Below, one piece after another: positions 50,241 to 60,280 of a stretch of DNA of 64,000 bases. The notes under the pieces are model-generated. The model saw only the letters and a program-made list of their open reading frames with translations. It did not search any database and was not told where the DNA came from. Made by a program: the position numbers and the translations under genes. Positions within the stretch are counted from its first letter, which is position 1. Every line of letters begins with the position of its first letter. The stretch spans positions 2,338,694 to 2,402,693 of the forward strand of contig NZ_KB913013.1 in the NCBI RefSeq assembly GCF_000383955.1, in the 5' to 3' direction. Origin of the DNA: Rudanella lutea DSM 19387. Lineage in GTDB: Bacteria; Bacteroidota; Bacteroidia; Cytophagales; Spirosomataceae.

Positions 50241-53207
50241 ATGTTACGTCCTCTATTCGTAGGCTTCATCACCCTATTTTCCGGTTTGGCGCTCGCTCAG
50301 GCGCCCAAATTGGCCAAACGACCGCTCAACCATACCGACTACGACCGGTGGCAGAGCGTTCGGCTGGAGCAACTCTCCGACAACGGTCGCTGGATTTCGT
50401 ACCAGATTGACCCGCAGGAAGGCGACGGTCTGTTAATGGTCACAGGCGTCGGCTCACCCTCAACCAAGTACAGCGTTCCGCGCGGGTACGCAGCCCGCTT
50501 TTCGGCCGATAGTCGGTTTCTGGTCGCCCGCATCAAAGCCCCAATAGCCGACACGCGCAAGGCCAAGCTGAAAAAGAAAAAAGCCGACGAGATGCCCAAA
50601 GACAGCCTCGTAGTGCTGAATCTGGGAACGGGCGCTACACAGAAGTTTCCAAACGTCAAATCGTTTGCGCTCGGTAAAGATGGCGGCTCATGGGTAGCTT
50701 TTTTGCAGGAACGCAAAGACGACAAAGCCCCGGCCCGCCCCGCAGCCAGCCGCGACACCACGGCCAAAGCCCCGGCCAATGCAACAGCCAGCCGTAAGCC
50801 TGCCCCCAAAAAGCCCAAAGGTGACGACCTGGTCCTGCTGAATATGGCCGATGGCGCGCGCCAAACAACCCGGTACGTGTCGAACATGACGATGTCGGAA
50901 AATGGGCAGGCGGTTGTGTACACGCGCGAGTCTATCATCGACAGTCTTCAATCGGGCGACGCCCTTGTGCCGGGCGTGTTTGCCTTCCGAACCGACACCA
51001 AACAAATCCGCGTGATCGACACCACCCGGCTGCATAAAGTGTACAAAGGGCTCTCCGTCGACAAAACAGGCGGGCAGGTAGCCTGGATGGCCTCAGCCGA
51101 CTCAGCCGGTGCCGACCAGAAGTCGTTTCGGCTTTATTACCAGAACCTCGTTGGCGCGGTAGCCAACACCCCGGCGAGCAAAAAAGGCCGTCCTAAAACA
51201 GCCGCAACCGCCAGTACCGGCCGGGTACTTATTGCCGACACCACCACGGGTGCCCTCCCCAAAGGCTGGTCGGTAAATGAGTTTGCACCGGTTCGGTTTT
51301 CGGAAGATGGCCAACGGCTGTACTTTGCCACCTCACCCGTGCCTCCTCTGATTCGGAAAGATACCCTCACACCCGACGACGAGAAGGTGAAGATGGATGT
51401 CTGGACCTGGACCGACGCACGCCTGCAGCCCATGCAGCAAAAGCGGCTCAAGGAAGAAAAAGAGCGAGGCTACACCACGGTGTACAATCCGGCTACCGGC
51501 AAAGTGGTTTTGCTCGCCAGCCGCGAAGTACCTACGGTATCCGTCAACTATAAAAAAGATAACCGGTACCTGCTGGGCATGAGCGATATGCCGTATCAGG
51601 TAATCAGCTCGTGGGATCCCGGCCATACCGACCTCTACCTGATCGACAGCCAATCGGGCCAGAAAACGAAAATCGCCAACGACATTATGGCGTCGGATAT
51701 GCGCATTTCGCCAGAGGGCAAGTACGCCTACTGGTTCGATGAGCGCGACACCCTCTGGCGGGCCTGGTCCATTACGGAAGGCAAACGCATTGATCTGACG
51801 CGTGGCCTCCCGGCCAAACTTTTCGACGAGGAGCACGATACGCCCAACCTGCCAGGCAGCTACGGAGCTGCGGGCTGGACCACCAACGACGCCTATTTCT
51901 GGGTGTACGACCGCTACGACATCTGGCAGATTGACCCCACCGGTCGCGAAAAACCCCGCAACCTGACCAACGGCTGGGGCCGGGCCAACAAGGTGCGGCT
52001 ACGCCGGATAGAACTCGACAACGACGACCGCCCCGCCGAACGACCGGGTATTCAACCCGCAGCTGACCTGTACCTGACGGGCTTCTGGGAAAGCGACAAA
52101 CATACGGGCATCCTTCGGATTCGGCCCTCAAAGCAGCCGGCTTCTCCCGGAGCAACATCAACCGGGGCTCCTGAGATTTTACTGAGTAGCCCGCACCGGT
52201 ATTTCGGTATCAATAAGGCCAAAAATGCCCCGACCATGACCTTCTACCGGGGTAACTTCCAGGAGCCGATCAACCTGTTTGTTACCGACACTACGTTTGC
52301 CAACCAACAACAGCTGAGCCGGGTCAATGCACAGCAGGACAGCATCCGCTGGGGCTCGGTCGAGCTGGTAAAATGGACGGGTACCAACGGTACAGCCCTC
52401 GAAGGACTCCTCTACAAACCCGAAGATTTCGACCCGAACAAGAAGTACCCCATGCTGACGTACTTCTATGAGCGTAGCGCCGAAACCCTGCCCGATTACA
52501 AGTTTCCGGCCCCCAGCCGCTCTACCATCAATATTCCGTACTGCGTCTCGAATGGCTACCTGGTCTTTGTGCCCGACATTGTGTACACCACGGGTAACCC
52601 CGGCCAGAATGCCTACGACTGTATTGTACCGGGTGTGCTGAGCCTGATCAACCGGGGCTTTGTTGATCGCGACCGGTTAGGCATTCAGGGTCAAAGCTGG
52701 GGCGGGTATCAAACAGCCTATATCATTACCCAAACGAACCTGTTCAAAGCCGCCATGGCGGGGGCCATTGTGGCCAACATGACCTCGGCCTACGGCGGTA
52801 TTCGCTGGGGTACGGGCCTTGTACGCCAGTTTCAGTACGAGAAAACCCAGAGCCGAATTGGGGGCACGTTATGGGAAAAACCGATGCATTACATCGAAAA
52901 CTCTCCGCTGTTTTACGCCGACCGTGTTCAGACGCCCCTCATGCTGATGCACAACGACGCCGACGGTTCTGTGCCCTGGTATCAGGGAATTGAGATGTTT
53001 ACGGCCCTGCGCCGGTTGCAAAAGCCAGTCTGGATGGTGGTGTACAATGGCGAAGACCACAATCTGGTACAACGCCATAATGCCAAAGACCTGAGCATTC
53101 GGATGTACCAGTTCTTTGATCATTACCTGAAAGATGCGCCCATGCCGATCTGGATGAAAGAAGGGCGCAGCGCCGTGGAAAAAGACCGGGGCGAAATGAA
53201 ATACTGA
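50241..53207 (+). CDS. secreted S9 family (prolyl oligopeptidase/DPP IV-like) peptidase
   Basis: The 988-aa protein has a signal peptide (cleavage near LALAQ). An N-terminal beta-propeller follows, interrupted by a Lys/Ala/Pro-rich low-complexity stretch (about residues 155-195). The alpha/beta hydrolase domain at the C-terminus has Ser819 in GQSWGGY, Asp908 in HNDADGSVPW and His940 in GEDHNLV. The region LTYFYERSAETLPDYKFPAPS precedes the catalytic domain, as in the Bacteroidetes branch of this family. It is a periplasmic or cell-surface peptidase of unknown specificity. Confidence 0.9.
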   Translation: MLRPLFVGFITLFSGLALAQAPKLAKRPLNHTDYDRWQSVRLEQLSDNGRWISYQIDPQEGDGLLMVTGVGSPSTKYSVPRGYAARFSADSRFLVARIKAPIADTRKAKLKKKKADEMPKDSLVVLNLGTGATQKFPNVKSFALGKDGGSWVAFLQERKDDKAPARPAASRDTTAKAPANATASRKPAPKKPKGDDLVLLNMADGARQTTRYVSNMTMSENGQAVVYTRESIIDSLQSGDALVPGVFAFRTDTKQIRVIDTTRLHKVYKGLSVDKTGGQVAWMASADSAGADQKSFRLYYQNLVGAVANTPASKKGRPKTAATASTGRVLIADTTTGALPKGWSVNEFAPVRFSEDGQRLYFATSPVPPLIRKDTLTPDDEKVKMDVWTWTDARLQPMQQKRLKEEKERGYTTVYNPATGKVVLLASREVPTVSVNYKKDNRYLLGMSDMPYQVISSWDPGHTDLYLIDSQSGQKTKIANDIMASDMRISPEGKYAYWFDERDTLWRAWSITEGKRIDLTRGLPAKLFDEEHDTPNLPGSYGAAGWTTNDAYFWVYDRYDIWQIDPTGREKPRNLTNGWGRANKVRLRRIELDNDDRPAERPGIQPAADLYLTGFWESDKHTGILRIRPSKQPASPGATSTGAPEILLSSPHRYFGINKAKNAPTMTFYRGNFQEPINLFVTDTTFANQQQLSRVNAQQDSIRWGSVELVKWTGTNGTALEGLLYKPEDFDPNKKYPMLTYFYERSAETLPDYKFPAPSRSTINIPYCVSNGYLVFVPDIVYTTGNPGQNAYDCIVPGVLSLINRGFVDRDRLGIQGQSWGGYQTAYIITQTNLFKAAMAGAIVANMTSAYGGIRWGTGLVRQFQYEKTQSRIGGTLWEKPMHYIENSPLFYADRVQTPLMLMHNDADGSVPWYQGIEMFTALRRLQKPVWMVVYNGEDHNLVQRHNAKDLSIRMYQFFDHYLKDAPMPIWMKEGRSAVEKDRGEMKY

Positions 53208-53423
53208 TAACCAACCAGGGCCATTGCCTCAAAGAATTGGTTATGAGTTAGTTTGATTCAGATGAATGATTAGCTTTGGCCGCATTGTATTCTTAACCAA
53301 ACTTCATGCCGCCAGTCTGTACAAGCGCGTGCAGGTACCTGACCGGGTACCCGCACGTACGCCCTTGCACTATCTACCGCGATCATACTTCTTTCACCGG
53401 CCACTCAGCCGGTCATATTCCTC

Positions 53424-53465
53424 AAATAGCCGAGCCTGTTAAGCATATACAGGCCGGCTATTTTT
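53424..53465 (+). terminator. intrinsic terminator 217 bp after the S9 peptidase gene
   Basis: AAATAGCCG...CGGCTATTT with internal GCCTG/CAGGC gives a two-part stem of about 13 bp, followed by further Ts. The distance from the stop codon is unusually long. Confidence 0.65.
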
Positions 53466-53580
53466 GCATTTAAAAGTAACGTTAATTGACATTTAATTTA
53501 CGACAGGTACTACCCTTACATCCATGTACGTACTTGCGTCCCGATACAACCTAATCCATAAGTTGTGATGAAGCGAGTGC

Positions 53581-53616
53581 ACGGCGGGTCCCTTTTTGGG
53601 GGCCTGCCGTTGTTTT
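53581..53616 (+). terminator. GC hairpin followed by TGTTTT
   Basis: ACGGCGGGTCCC pairs imperfectly with GGGGGCCTGCCGT across a TTTTT loop (53581-53610), and TGTTTT follows. It resembles a terminator for a short upstream transcript. Confidence 0.5.
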
Positions 53617-53719
53617 AGACCCCGGCCAGTGCAACGAAAAACATAAAACCCTTCCCGCCTGAATGGTATGTAGCGTCCTGTTTCCGCTTTATCTCACGAC
53701 ACAACCAAACGCTTACATC

Positions 53720-54700
53720 ATGCTTCATCGCTTTTTGGCGGCAAGCCTTTTTAGCTTATTACTTTCTCCGGTCTGCGCCCAGACAACCAAGCCGGCAACC
53801 TCAGGTAACCCGGTATTTCCGGGCTGGTACGCCGACCCTGAAGTAGCCGTTTTTGGCAACAAATACTGGATATATCCTACCTACTCAGCGCCGTACGAAA
53901 AGCAGGTGTTCATGGACGCTTTCTCATCGCCCGATTTGGTCAAGTGGACCAAGCACCCACGGATTATCGACACAACCGCCGTAAAATGGGCTCGCCGGGC
54001 TATGTGGGCCCCTTCGACCATTCAGAAAGACGGGAAATACTTTCTTTTCTTCGGGGCCAACGATGTGCACGAAGGGGAAGTGGGTGGTATCGGGGTAGCC
54101 GTAGCCGATAAGCCCGAAGGCCCTTTCCGCGATTATCTGGGCAAACCGCTCATCGGGCAAATCCACAACGGTGCCCAACCCATCGATCAATTTGTGTTTA
54201 AAGATAAAGACGGGCAGTACTACATGATTTACGGCGGTTGGCGGCACTGCAACATTGCCCGGCTCAACGCCGATTTCAAAGGGTTCTCGCCCTTCCCCGA
54301 TGGTAAAACCTTCCGCGAAATCACACCCAAAGGGTACGTAGAAGGGCCTCTCATGTTTATGCGCAATGGCAAATACTACTTCATGTGGTCGGAAGGAGGC
54401 TGGACAGGCCCTGACTATTCGGTTGCCTACGCCATTGCCGATTCGCCGTTTGGTCCGTTTGAACGGGTCGGTAAAATTCTGCAACAAGACCCCAAAGTAG
54501 CCACGGGGGCGGGGCATCACTCTATGTTGAACATACCCGGCACCGACGAGTGGTACATTGTTTACCACCGGCGCCCGCTCACCGAAACAGACGGCAATCA
54601 CCGCGAAACCTGCATCGACCGGCTCGAATTTGATGCCAACGGTGCCATTAAACCGGTACAGATTACGGTAGAAGGCGTAAAAGCACGTCCGCTGCGGTAG
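53720..54700 (+). CDS. secreted glycoside hydrolase family 43-like protein
   Basis: The 326-aa protein starts MLHRFLAASLFSLLLSPVCAQ, a signal peptide; the frame is open 19 codons upstream. The five-bladed propeller has the three acidic GH43 residues: Asp39 in GWYADPEV, Asp156 in PIDQFVFKD and Glu208 in GYVEGPLMF. The calcium or water site GAGHHSMLN is also in place. It probably releases arabinose or xylose from plant-type polysaccharides in the periplasm, but specificity cannot be read from this. No TonB/SusD transport pair is adjacent. Confidence 0.9.
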   Translation: MLHRFLAASLFSLLLSPVCAQTTKPATSGNPVFPGWYADPEVAVFGNKYWIYPTYSAPYEKQVFMDAFSSPDLVKWTKHPRIIDTTAVKWARRAMWAPSTIQKDGKYFLFFGANDVHEGEVGGIGVAVADKPEGPFRDYLGKPLIGQIHNGAQPIDQFVFKDKDGQYYMIYGGWRHCNIARLNADFKGFSPFPDGKTFREITPKGYVEGPLMFMRNGKYYFMWSEGGWTGPDYSVAYAIADSPFGPFERVGKILQQDPKVATGAGHHSMLNIPGTDEWYIVYHRRPLTETDGNHRETCIDRLEFDANGAIKPVQITVEGVKARPLR

Positions 54701-54816
54701 GGCATCCGGGGGGCCATCCGACCCGGATTCAGGTTTATTCTCTTAATAAAATTTGGTGAATCAGCCCAAAGCCCAAAAATCGTGTTGAGAAAAACGGATT
54801 TGGACACCCGCCGTCG

Positions 54817-54846
54817 TTTTAACTCTGCCCATTTCGGTTATTTTTG
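54817..54846 (+). promoter_or_regulatory. putative promoter before the secreted propeller gene
   Basis: The -7 TATTTTTG (54839-54846) matches TAnnTTTG, with TTTT at 54817-54820 in the -33 position and a spacer of 18 bp. The ATG at 54883 follows 36 bp later and is supported over the upstream start at 54844, which would fall almost on the -7 element. Confidence 0.45.
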
Positions 54847-54882
54847 CAGGAAACCCCAATTAGTAAACTGACCAAATTCAGC

Positions 54883-56160
54883 ATGAAAAAACAAGGTATT
54901 TCGCTTGCTCTGTCCTTACTGGCCACTGGCGTGATGGCCCAGCAAGGTCCGATTCAGTTCACGGCCAAAAGTATTGTAGCCCTCTCAGATGCCGATATGG
55001 CCGCGTCGGCCATGGTTGACGGGAACCTGCTCAAAGACAAGTTCACCAAAGATGCCCTAACCACCATTGGTTTTCCCCTCGACCGGAGTGGCAGCAACAT
55101 CAACACCTCAGTCATTTCGAACAGCATGGCCCTGTTCGATAAAGTACTCGCTGTATCGAACAACGGCCGCCTGGCATTTGTGGTCGAAGGCCGTGGCCAA
55201 ACCGGCGACAGCCTTACCTCGCTTAAAGGTGGATTGAGCGGCCTGCCTGCCAGTACCAAAATGTTTACCGTTGACCTGAGCGCGGGCAAGCCCGCCCTGA
55301 AATACGGTTTTGCTGTGGGCCAAAACCCAACGGCCGTTACCATCAACCCAACCGGCAACGCCCTGATCGTAGCCTCGGCTGATCCTGGTAAAGAGCTGCG
55401 GATTGTAGAAGTAGACGGTACCGGCAAGCCAACACGGATCCTGACGGCAGCATCGCCGGTGCCCAACGCGGTCATTACCGATCTGGCCTGGCATCCGGGT
55501 GGGCAGTTTGTGGCCTACACCATTGCCGGCTCGCAGGAAGTGGGTCTGATGAAATACGCCCTTGATGCTACCAAAAAGCCAAACCTGGTTCCGCACGGCA
55601 AAACCATTAAGGTAGGTGCTATGCCCGGCACGGGTAAATTCAACGCCGACGGCAGCGTGTTTGTGCTCGTCGACGCTAAGAAAGCCGCCAATGCTTCGGG
55701 CACGGGGGCGGGCGAGGTGTTCGCCGTTCAGTTCAGCACCGACGATACGCCGGGCGAACACAAAATCCTGTCGCAGGCCGCTACGGGTGAAGGCCCCGAG
55801 AGCGTAGCCATTAGCCCCGACGGTTCGGTAGTAGTTGTGGTCAACGCTGGTCAGTCGTACCAGCCGTTTGGCAACGCAGCCGTAGCTAAAAGCTCCCTGA
55901 CAGTGTACGCACTCGGCAAAGACGGCAAGCTGACCCAGTCGGCCGATTATCCGTTTGAAGGCATTGCTCCCCAGAGCGTTGACTTCGACCGCTCGGGCGA
56001 TGCTATTGCCGTAGCCGTACCCGAATACCTCGACTACGGAATGCGGAATGGCGGTATTGAATTCTGGAAAGTTACCAAGGGCGACAAGCCGACGCTCACC
56101 AAGCAGGCCGGCCGGATCAGCCTGACGCGCGGCTGCCACGCCATCAAGGTAATTCCGTAA
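54883..56160 (+). CDS. secreted beta-propeller (lactonase/YVTN-like) protein
   Basis: The 425-aa protein begins MKKQGISLALSLLATGVMAQQ, a signal peptide. The rest is a seven-bladed propeller with repeats such as VAVSxDG-type loops: LAVSNNGRLAFVVE, VTINPTGNALIVAS, LAWHPGGQFVAYT, GKFNADGSVFVLV, VAISPDGSVVVVV and VDFDRSGDAIAVA. It resembles 6-phosphogluconolactonase-like/YVTN propellers but lacks convincing catalytic residues. It ends in a strong terminator 38 bp downstream and is a single-gene unit. Binding or signalling is as likely as catalysis. Confidence 0.82.
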   Translation: MKKQGISLALSLLATGVMAQQGPIQFTAKSIVALSDADMAASAMVDGNLLKDKFTKDALTTIGFPLDRSGSNINTSVISNSMALFDKVLAVSNNGRLAFVVEGRGQTGDSLTSLKGGLSGLPASTKMFTVDLSAGKPALKYGFAVGQNPTAVTINPTGNALIVASADPGKELRIVEVDGTGKPTRILTAASPVPNAVITDLAWHPGGQFVAYTIAGSQEVGLMKYALDATKKPNLVPHGKTIKVGAMPGTGKFNADGSVFVLVDAKKAANASGTGAGEVFAVQFSTDDTPGEHKILSQAATGEGPESVAISPDGSVVVVVNAGQSYQPFGNAAVAKSSLTVYALGKDGKLTQSADYPFEGIAPQSVDFDRSGDAIAVAVPEYLDYGMRNGGIEFWKVTKGDKPTLTKQAGRISLTRGCHAIKVIP

Positions 56161-56197
56161 GCATCAACGCCCTACAAATCGGGGTTCTGCCCCGTGT

Positions 56198-56237
56198 CGC
56201 ACCCGGCTCCATCTCAGGAGCCGGGTGCGGCTTTTTT
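56198..56237 (+). terminator. intrinsic terminator, perfect 13-bp stem
   Basis: CGCACCCGGCTCC (56198-56210) and GGAGCCGGGTGCG (56217-56229) flank a 6-nt loop, followed by GCTTTTTT. Confidence 0.93.
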
Positions 56238-56332
56238 ATACGGAGTCAGGCTTCGCATTTCCCGCGCTACATTGCTTATTTTTGACCATCCGGAATATAC
56301 TATATACCGGGTGCGTACCAACCCTTTCGTTC

Positions 56333-57808
56333 ATGCCTGCAACCCTAACCATTGGCGCCGACATTGGCACCACCAACGTCAAAGCTATTGCCTACGAACC
56401 CCACTCCGACCAGATTATAGCCCATGCGTCGCGGCCGTTGCACACGTTGCAACCCCAGCCAGGCTATTCGGAGCAAGACCCGGAGGCCATTTGGCAGGCA
56501 TTTGGCGACGTGATGCGCGAGCTGATGCAAGCCGTGCAGCAGGCCGGGGCAACGGTTGGCGTAGTGGCGTTTAGTGCCGCCATGCACAGCCTGATAGCCA
56601 TCGACGCCCAAGGTAACCCAATCACCAACGCCCTGCTTTGGTCCGACAACCGGGCCGAGGCCGAAGCGCGCACCCTGCGTACGCATCAGGCCGCATTGGG
56701 GCAGGCCATTTACGAGCAAACCGGTACGCCCATTCACCCGATGATTCCGCTGTGTAAACTCGCTTACTGGCGGCACCATCAGCCCGACCTCATCCGAGAT
56801 GCGGCCCGCTTTATCAGCATCAAGGAGTTTTTATGGGTTCGGCTAACGGGCGAATACGACATTGACTTTTCGATGGCTACCGCTACCGGCCTGTTCGATC
56901 AGGAACACCGGCAATGGAGTCCATTGGCCCTCTCGGTGGCGGGCATCGCCGATACGCAACTATCGGTGCCTGTACCCACGATGCACATTCGGCCCCTGCT
57001 CGGTTCGGCGGCAACCCATACCGGGCTGGAACCCGGTACCCCCCTGCTCATTGGTGCCTCCGACGGCTGCCTGGCCAACCTGGGAGCCGGGGCTGTAGCG
57101 CCGGGTATGACAACGCTCACCATCGGCACAAGCGGGGCCATTCGCCAAACCGTTCGGCAACCCCTACGCGACCCACAAGGCCGGTTGTTCTGTTACCACC
57201 TGACCGAAGGCTACTATGTGGTGGGTGGCCCCACCAACAATGGGGCCAACGTACTGCAATGGCTGGCCGAACAGTTTACCCGCCAAACGCCCGAGGCTGT
57301 ACTGGCGCAGGCAGCCCAAATCAATGCCGGTGCCGACGGGCTTCTGTTTTTACCCTATCTGCAAGGGGAGCGGGCTCCGCTCTGGGATGCGGCCGTACGG
57401 GGCGCATTTCACCACGTCGACTGGCTACATACGCAGGCTCATTTTGTGCGGGCCACTCTTGAGGGGGTCTTATTCAATCTCTGGAGCATCAACCAGCTCC
57501 TGGGCGACCATACTGACCCTACCCACGTCATTCATGCCAACGGCGGATTTGCTCAGTCGGCGTTTTGGGTGCAGATGCTGGCCGACATTGCCGGGGTGCC
57601 CGTACGGCTCAACGCCAGCAACGAAAGCGGAGCCGTCGGGGCCATTTTACTCGCGCTGACTGCTACCGGGCATTACCCCACACTCGATGTAGCCTCAGGT
57701 AGTGTGAGCTTCGGCAAAACGTACGAACCCAACCCTGAGCACCACCGGGTTTACCGGGAAACGTTCGAGCGTTTCAGAGCGCTTCAGGCAGACCTGGCCA
57801 ATAACTAA
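56333..57808 (+). CDS. FGGY-family carbohydrate kinase, gluconokinase-like
   Basis: The 491-aa sugar kinase has the FGGY order: the phosphate loop IGADIGTTNVKAIAYEP at the N-terminus, SEQDPEAIWQAF, VAFSAAMHSLIAIDAQGNP with the AMHSL substrate segment of gluconokinases/xylulokinases, LIGASDGCLANLGAG, TIGTSGAIR and HANGGFAQSAFWVQMLADI near the end. I favour D-gluconate as substrate from the match with GntK-type enzymes, with xylulose as the alternative. The chosen ATG at 56333 excludes an open, unconserved 36-codon extension. No gntR-like regulator or permease is next to it. Confidence 0.85.
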   Translation: MPATLTIGADIGTTNVKAIAYEPHSDQIIAHASRPLHTLQPQPGYSEQDPEAIWQAFGDVMRELMQAVQQAGATVGVVAFSAAMHSLIAIDAQGNPITNALLWSDNRAEAEARTLRTHQAALGQAIYEQTGTPIHPMIPLCKLAYWRHHQPDLIRDAARFISIKEFLWVRLTGEYDIDFSMATATGLFDQEHRQWSPLALSVAGIADTQLSVPVPTMHIRPLLGSAATHTGLEPGTPLLIGASDGCLANLGAGAVAPGMTTLTIGTSGAIRQTVRQPLRDPQGRLFCYHLTEGYYVVGGPTNNGANVLQWLAEQFTRQTPEAVLAQAAQINAGADGLLFLPYLQGERAPLWDAAVRGAFHHVDWLHTQAHFVRATLEGVLFNLWSINQLLGDHTDPTHVIHANGGFAQSAFWVQMLADIAGVPVRLNASNESGAVGAILLALTATGHYPTLDVASGSVSFGKTYEPNPEHHRVYRETFERFRALQADLANN

Positions 57809-57888
57809 TTAAAAACGAAACAGGCGCAACGAACCCACTGATTTTCACGTAAATTAGCTTAGCACATCCCCTTTCTCCCGCTAAGCCT

Positions 57889-60264
57889 ATGCGTCTGAAA
57901 ATTTACTTTCTTTTGTGGTGCACTCTGGGTTTGTCTGGCAGCAGCTTTGCTACGCATCAGGTAGGGGGGCACCTGGAAATGCGTGCGTTGGATACTTCGC
58001 CCGGCCGCTATCTGATTACAGTGACCAATTACCTGGAGAACAATGCGCGTGGCAACCAGCAGGGCGGTGGGCGATTGGGCATTTACCGGAAGCGCGACAA
58101 TTTCCTGATGCTCATTTTCACCACCAGCCAGAGCGGGCCCCGGCAACCGCTGGTGTTTGCCAACGAGCGGTGCGCCGAGCAGCGAAACCTCAATTTTATC
58201 GTTGCTACGTTTAGTGCCGAAATTAACCTTGACCCACTTACTTACAGCGACCCTCTGGGCTACTATATTTCGTACCAGACCCGCAACCGCAATGATGGTA
58301 TTGATAACATCATGAACCCGGTGAACACGGGCTACACGTTTTATCTGGAATTTCCACCCCTACTTCGCAACGGAAGCCCTTTTTTGAACAGTTCACCCCG
58401 GTTTCCCAATATCAATGGCGAATACATCTGCCTCAATGACCCGTTTACGTTTGCTTTTGGCGGCACCGACCCCGACGGCGACCAACTACGCTACTCGCTC
58501 GTATCGCCCCTGAACCAGCTGGGGTCGGGCAACAACAATACCAACAACGTATCGGCGGGGCCCTACCCCGATGTCGTATGGGCACCGGGATACGGATCCG
58601 ACAACGCCATTCCAGGCAAGCCCGCCTTACAAGTCAACCCAACTACGGGCGAACTGACCGTAACGGCCACCGCGCAGGGTCTGTTTGTATTTGCGGTGAA
58701 GGTGGAAGAATACCGAAATGGGCAACTGATTGGAGAAGTTCGGCGCGACTTTCAGTTTCTGGTTGTCGATTGCCCACCCGTGAGTCTGCCCAAAGCACAG
58801 GTGCGTGCGCAAAATAAACCTGCCACGGCTACCTCATTTACCATATGCCCCAATACCGGGCTAACCCTGCTGGCCAATACCGACCCTACCTGGTTTTACC
58901 AATGGCAACGCGACGGTCTGAACCTGCCCGGTGATACCCTCCCCACGCTGGAAGCACGGATGCCGGGCAATTACATGGTTGTGGTATCGTCGAAAACGAG
59001 CTGTGTGCAGTCGAGCAAATCGCAGGCGCTGACCATCACAGTAGTTGATGTGAGTACCCAACTGAGCAGCAGCGGCCACCTGTGTCCCACTACGGGTACC
59101 ATGAGTTTCAGCGTTCCAGCCAACGACAACCAGACCTACCGATGGTTGGTTGATGGGCAAATTCGGGCGGGGGCCGTACAGCCTACCTTCACAACCGAAC
59201 AGCCCGGCCGGTTTCAGGTCGAGGTGACCAATACAGTTTATGGTTGCCGGGTCCGGTCAGAGGAGCGTACCGTTGCCCGGTCGGCCCCGGTGCTGGCTAC
59301 CCTTAGCAGTTCGGCCTCGGCCATTTGCCCCAGTGCTTCGCTAGCACTCATTGCCGGGGGCGGAGTCAGCTATCGGTGGCAGTATAACGGGCAGTCGCTG
59401 CCCCATTCGGCGGCCACTTTCGACGCGCAAACGGCGGGCACGTACAGCCTGACCGCCATTGACCAGTATGGTTGCGAAGGTACCTCAGCCCCGTTGGTCA
59501 TTGGGCAGGTGCCCCCTATTAGCGTCAGCCTGGAGCCTGTTCCACCCAGTTGCGGAACCGTAGCCCCGGCCCTAACCTTAACAGGCAAACCCGACGGGGG
59601 TGTATTTGCAGGTACAGGTATTGCCCCAACCGACCCCGCAACAGGGCAGTTTAGCCCGGCTATGGCCGGGGTTGGTCTTCATGCGCTAACCTACACGGTA
59701 CGGCCTGCGCCCTGGTGTGAGGGCGTAGTGGCCCGGCAGAATGCCCTCGTAGCGCCCATCCCGACCATCAACCTGCCCGACACCATCAAAACCTGGCGGG
59801 GCAACACCTTTACCGTAGAACCCCAGCTTACCGGCGCGCCCAACCAGTTTTGGTGGGAACCCACCGCCTTTCTGGGCAATTCGCGCTCAGCTCAACTCGA
59901 TATTGTAGATATTCAGCACGATACGACGTACTATTTCAGAGTTCGCAATGAGGGGTTGTGCGAAGCGCGCGACACGGTTCGGGTACGCGTGTTTTCACGA
60001 ATCTGGATCCCCGATGCATTCTCGCCCAATCGCGACGGACAAAACGACGTTTGGGAATTAAAAGGCGTAGAAGGATTTACCAAAGCCGAACTAACGATTT
60101 TCAACCGATGGGGCGAGGTGGTGTACTGGTCGAACAATGGATACCAGTCACCATTTGATGGTACATTCCAAGGGCAAGCTCTACCCGAGGGACCATACGT
60201 ATTTGTGCTGAAACCGGCCCCCGGCTACGAAACCATTCGCGGCAAAGTGATTGTGCTACGCTGA
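57889..60264 (+). CDS. large secreted protein with gliding-associated C-terminal (T9SS type B) sorting domain
   Basis: The 791-aa protein has a signal peptide (cleavage near SSFA). Its N-terminal region (about 25-305) is homologous to that of 26735..28399; compare YSDPLGYYISYQ and GTDPDGDQLRYSLVSPL. Several Ig/PKD-like repeats follow (about 315-610), each with YRWQ/YQWQ-type strands. The CHU_C domain at about 700-791 begins RIWIPDAFSPNRDGQNDVWE. The protein should reach the surface through type IX secretion. It is probably an adhesin or surface-layer component; its paralogue is 30 kb away. Confidence 0.88.
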   Translation: MRLKIYFLLWCTLGLSGSSFATHQVGGHLEMRALDTSPGRYLITVTNYLENNARGNQQGGGRLGIYRKRDNFLMLIFTTSQSGPRQPLVFANERCAEQRNLNFIVATFSAEINLDPLTYSDPLGYYISYQTRNRNDGIDNIMNPVNTGYTFYLEFPPLLRNGSPFLNSSPRFPNINGEYICLNDPFTFAFGGTDPDGDQLRYSLVSPLNQLGSGNNNTNNVSAGPYPDVVWAPGYGSDNAIPGKPALQVNPTTGELTVTATAQGLFVFAVKVEEYRNGQLIGEVRRDFQFLVVDCPPVSLPKAQVRAQNKPATATSFTICPNTGLTLLANTDPTWFYQWQRDGLNLPGDTLPTLEARMPGNYMVVVSSKTSCVQSSKSQALTITVVDVSTQLSSSGHLCPTTGTMSFSVPANDNQTYRWLVDGQIRAGAVQPTFTTEQPGRFQVEVTNTVYGCRVRSEERTVARSAPVLATLSSSASAICPSASLALIAGGGVSYRWQYNGQSLPHSAATFDAQTAGTYSLTAIDQYGCEGTSAPLVIGQVPPISVSLEPVPPSCGTVAPALTLTGKPDGGVFAGTGIAPTDPATGQFSPAMAGVGLHALTYTVRPAPWCEGVVARQNALVAPIPTINLPDTIKTWRGNTFTVEPQLTGAPNQFWWEPTAFLGNSRSAQLDIVDIQHDTTYYFRVRNEGLCEARDTVRVRVFSRIWIPDAFSPNRDGQNDVWELKGVEGFTKAELTIFNRWGEVVYWSNNGYQSPFDGTFQGQALPEGPYVFVLKPAPGYETIRGKVIVLR

Positions 60265-60280
60265 CGTGGCAGGCGGTTTT

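Larger units (their letters stand above)
53208..53719. other. 512-bp intergenic region with two hairpins, no gene seen
   Basis: The stretch has no open frame with coding character. It holds an intrinsic terminator-like hairpin at 53424-53465, an AT-rich section around 53466-53500, and a second GC-rich hairpin with T-tail at 53581-53616. Between the two hairpins a short non-coding transcript is possible but unproven. The start of the next gene is preceded by 103 bp with no clear promoter. Confidence 0.5.

Noticed and set aside
53458-53465. TATTTTTG read as a -7 promoter element upstream of a putative small RNA.
   Set aside because: It is the T-tract of a terminator stem, and no -33 box lies at the right distance, so the match is probably accidental.
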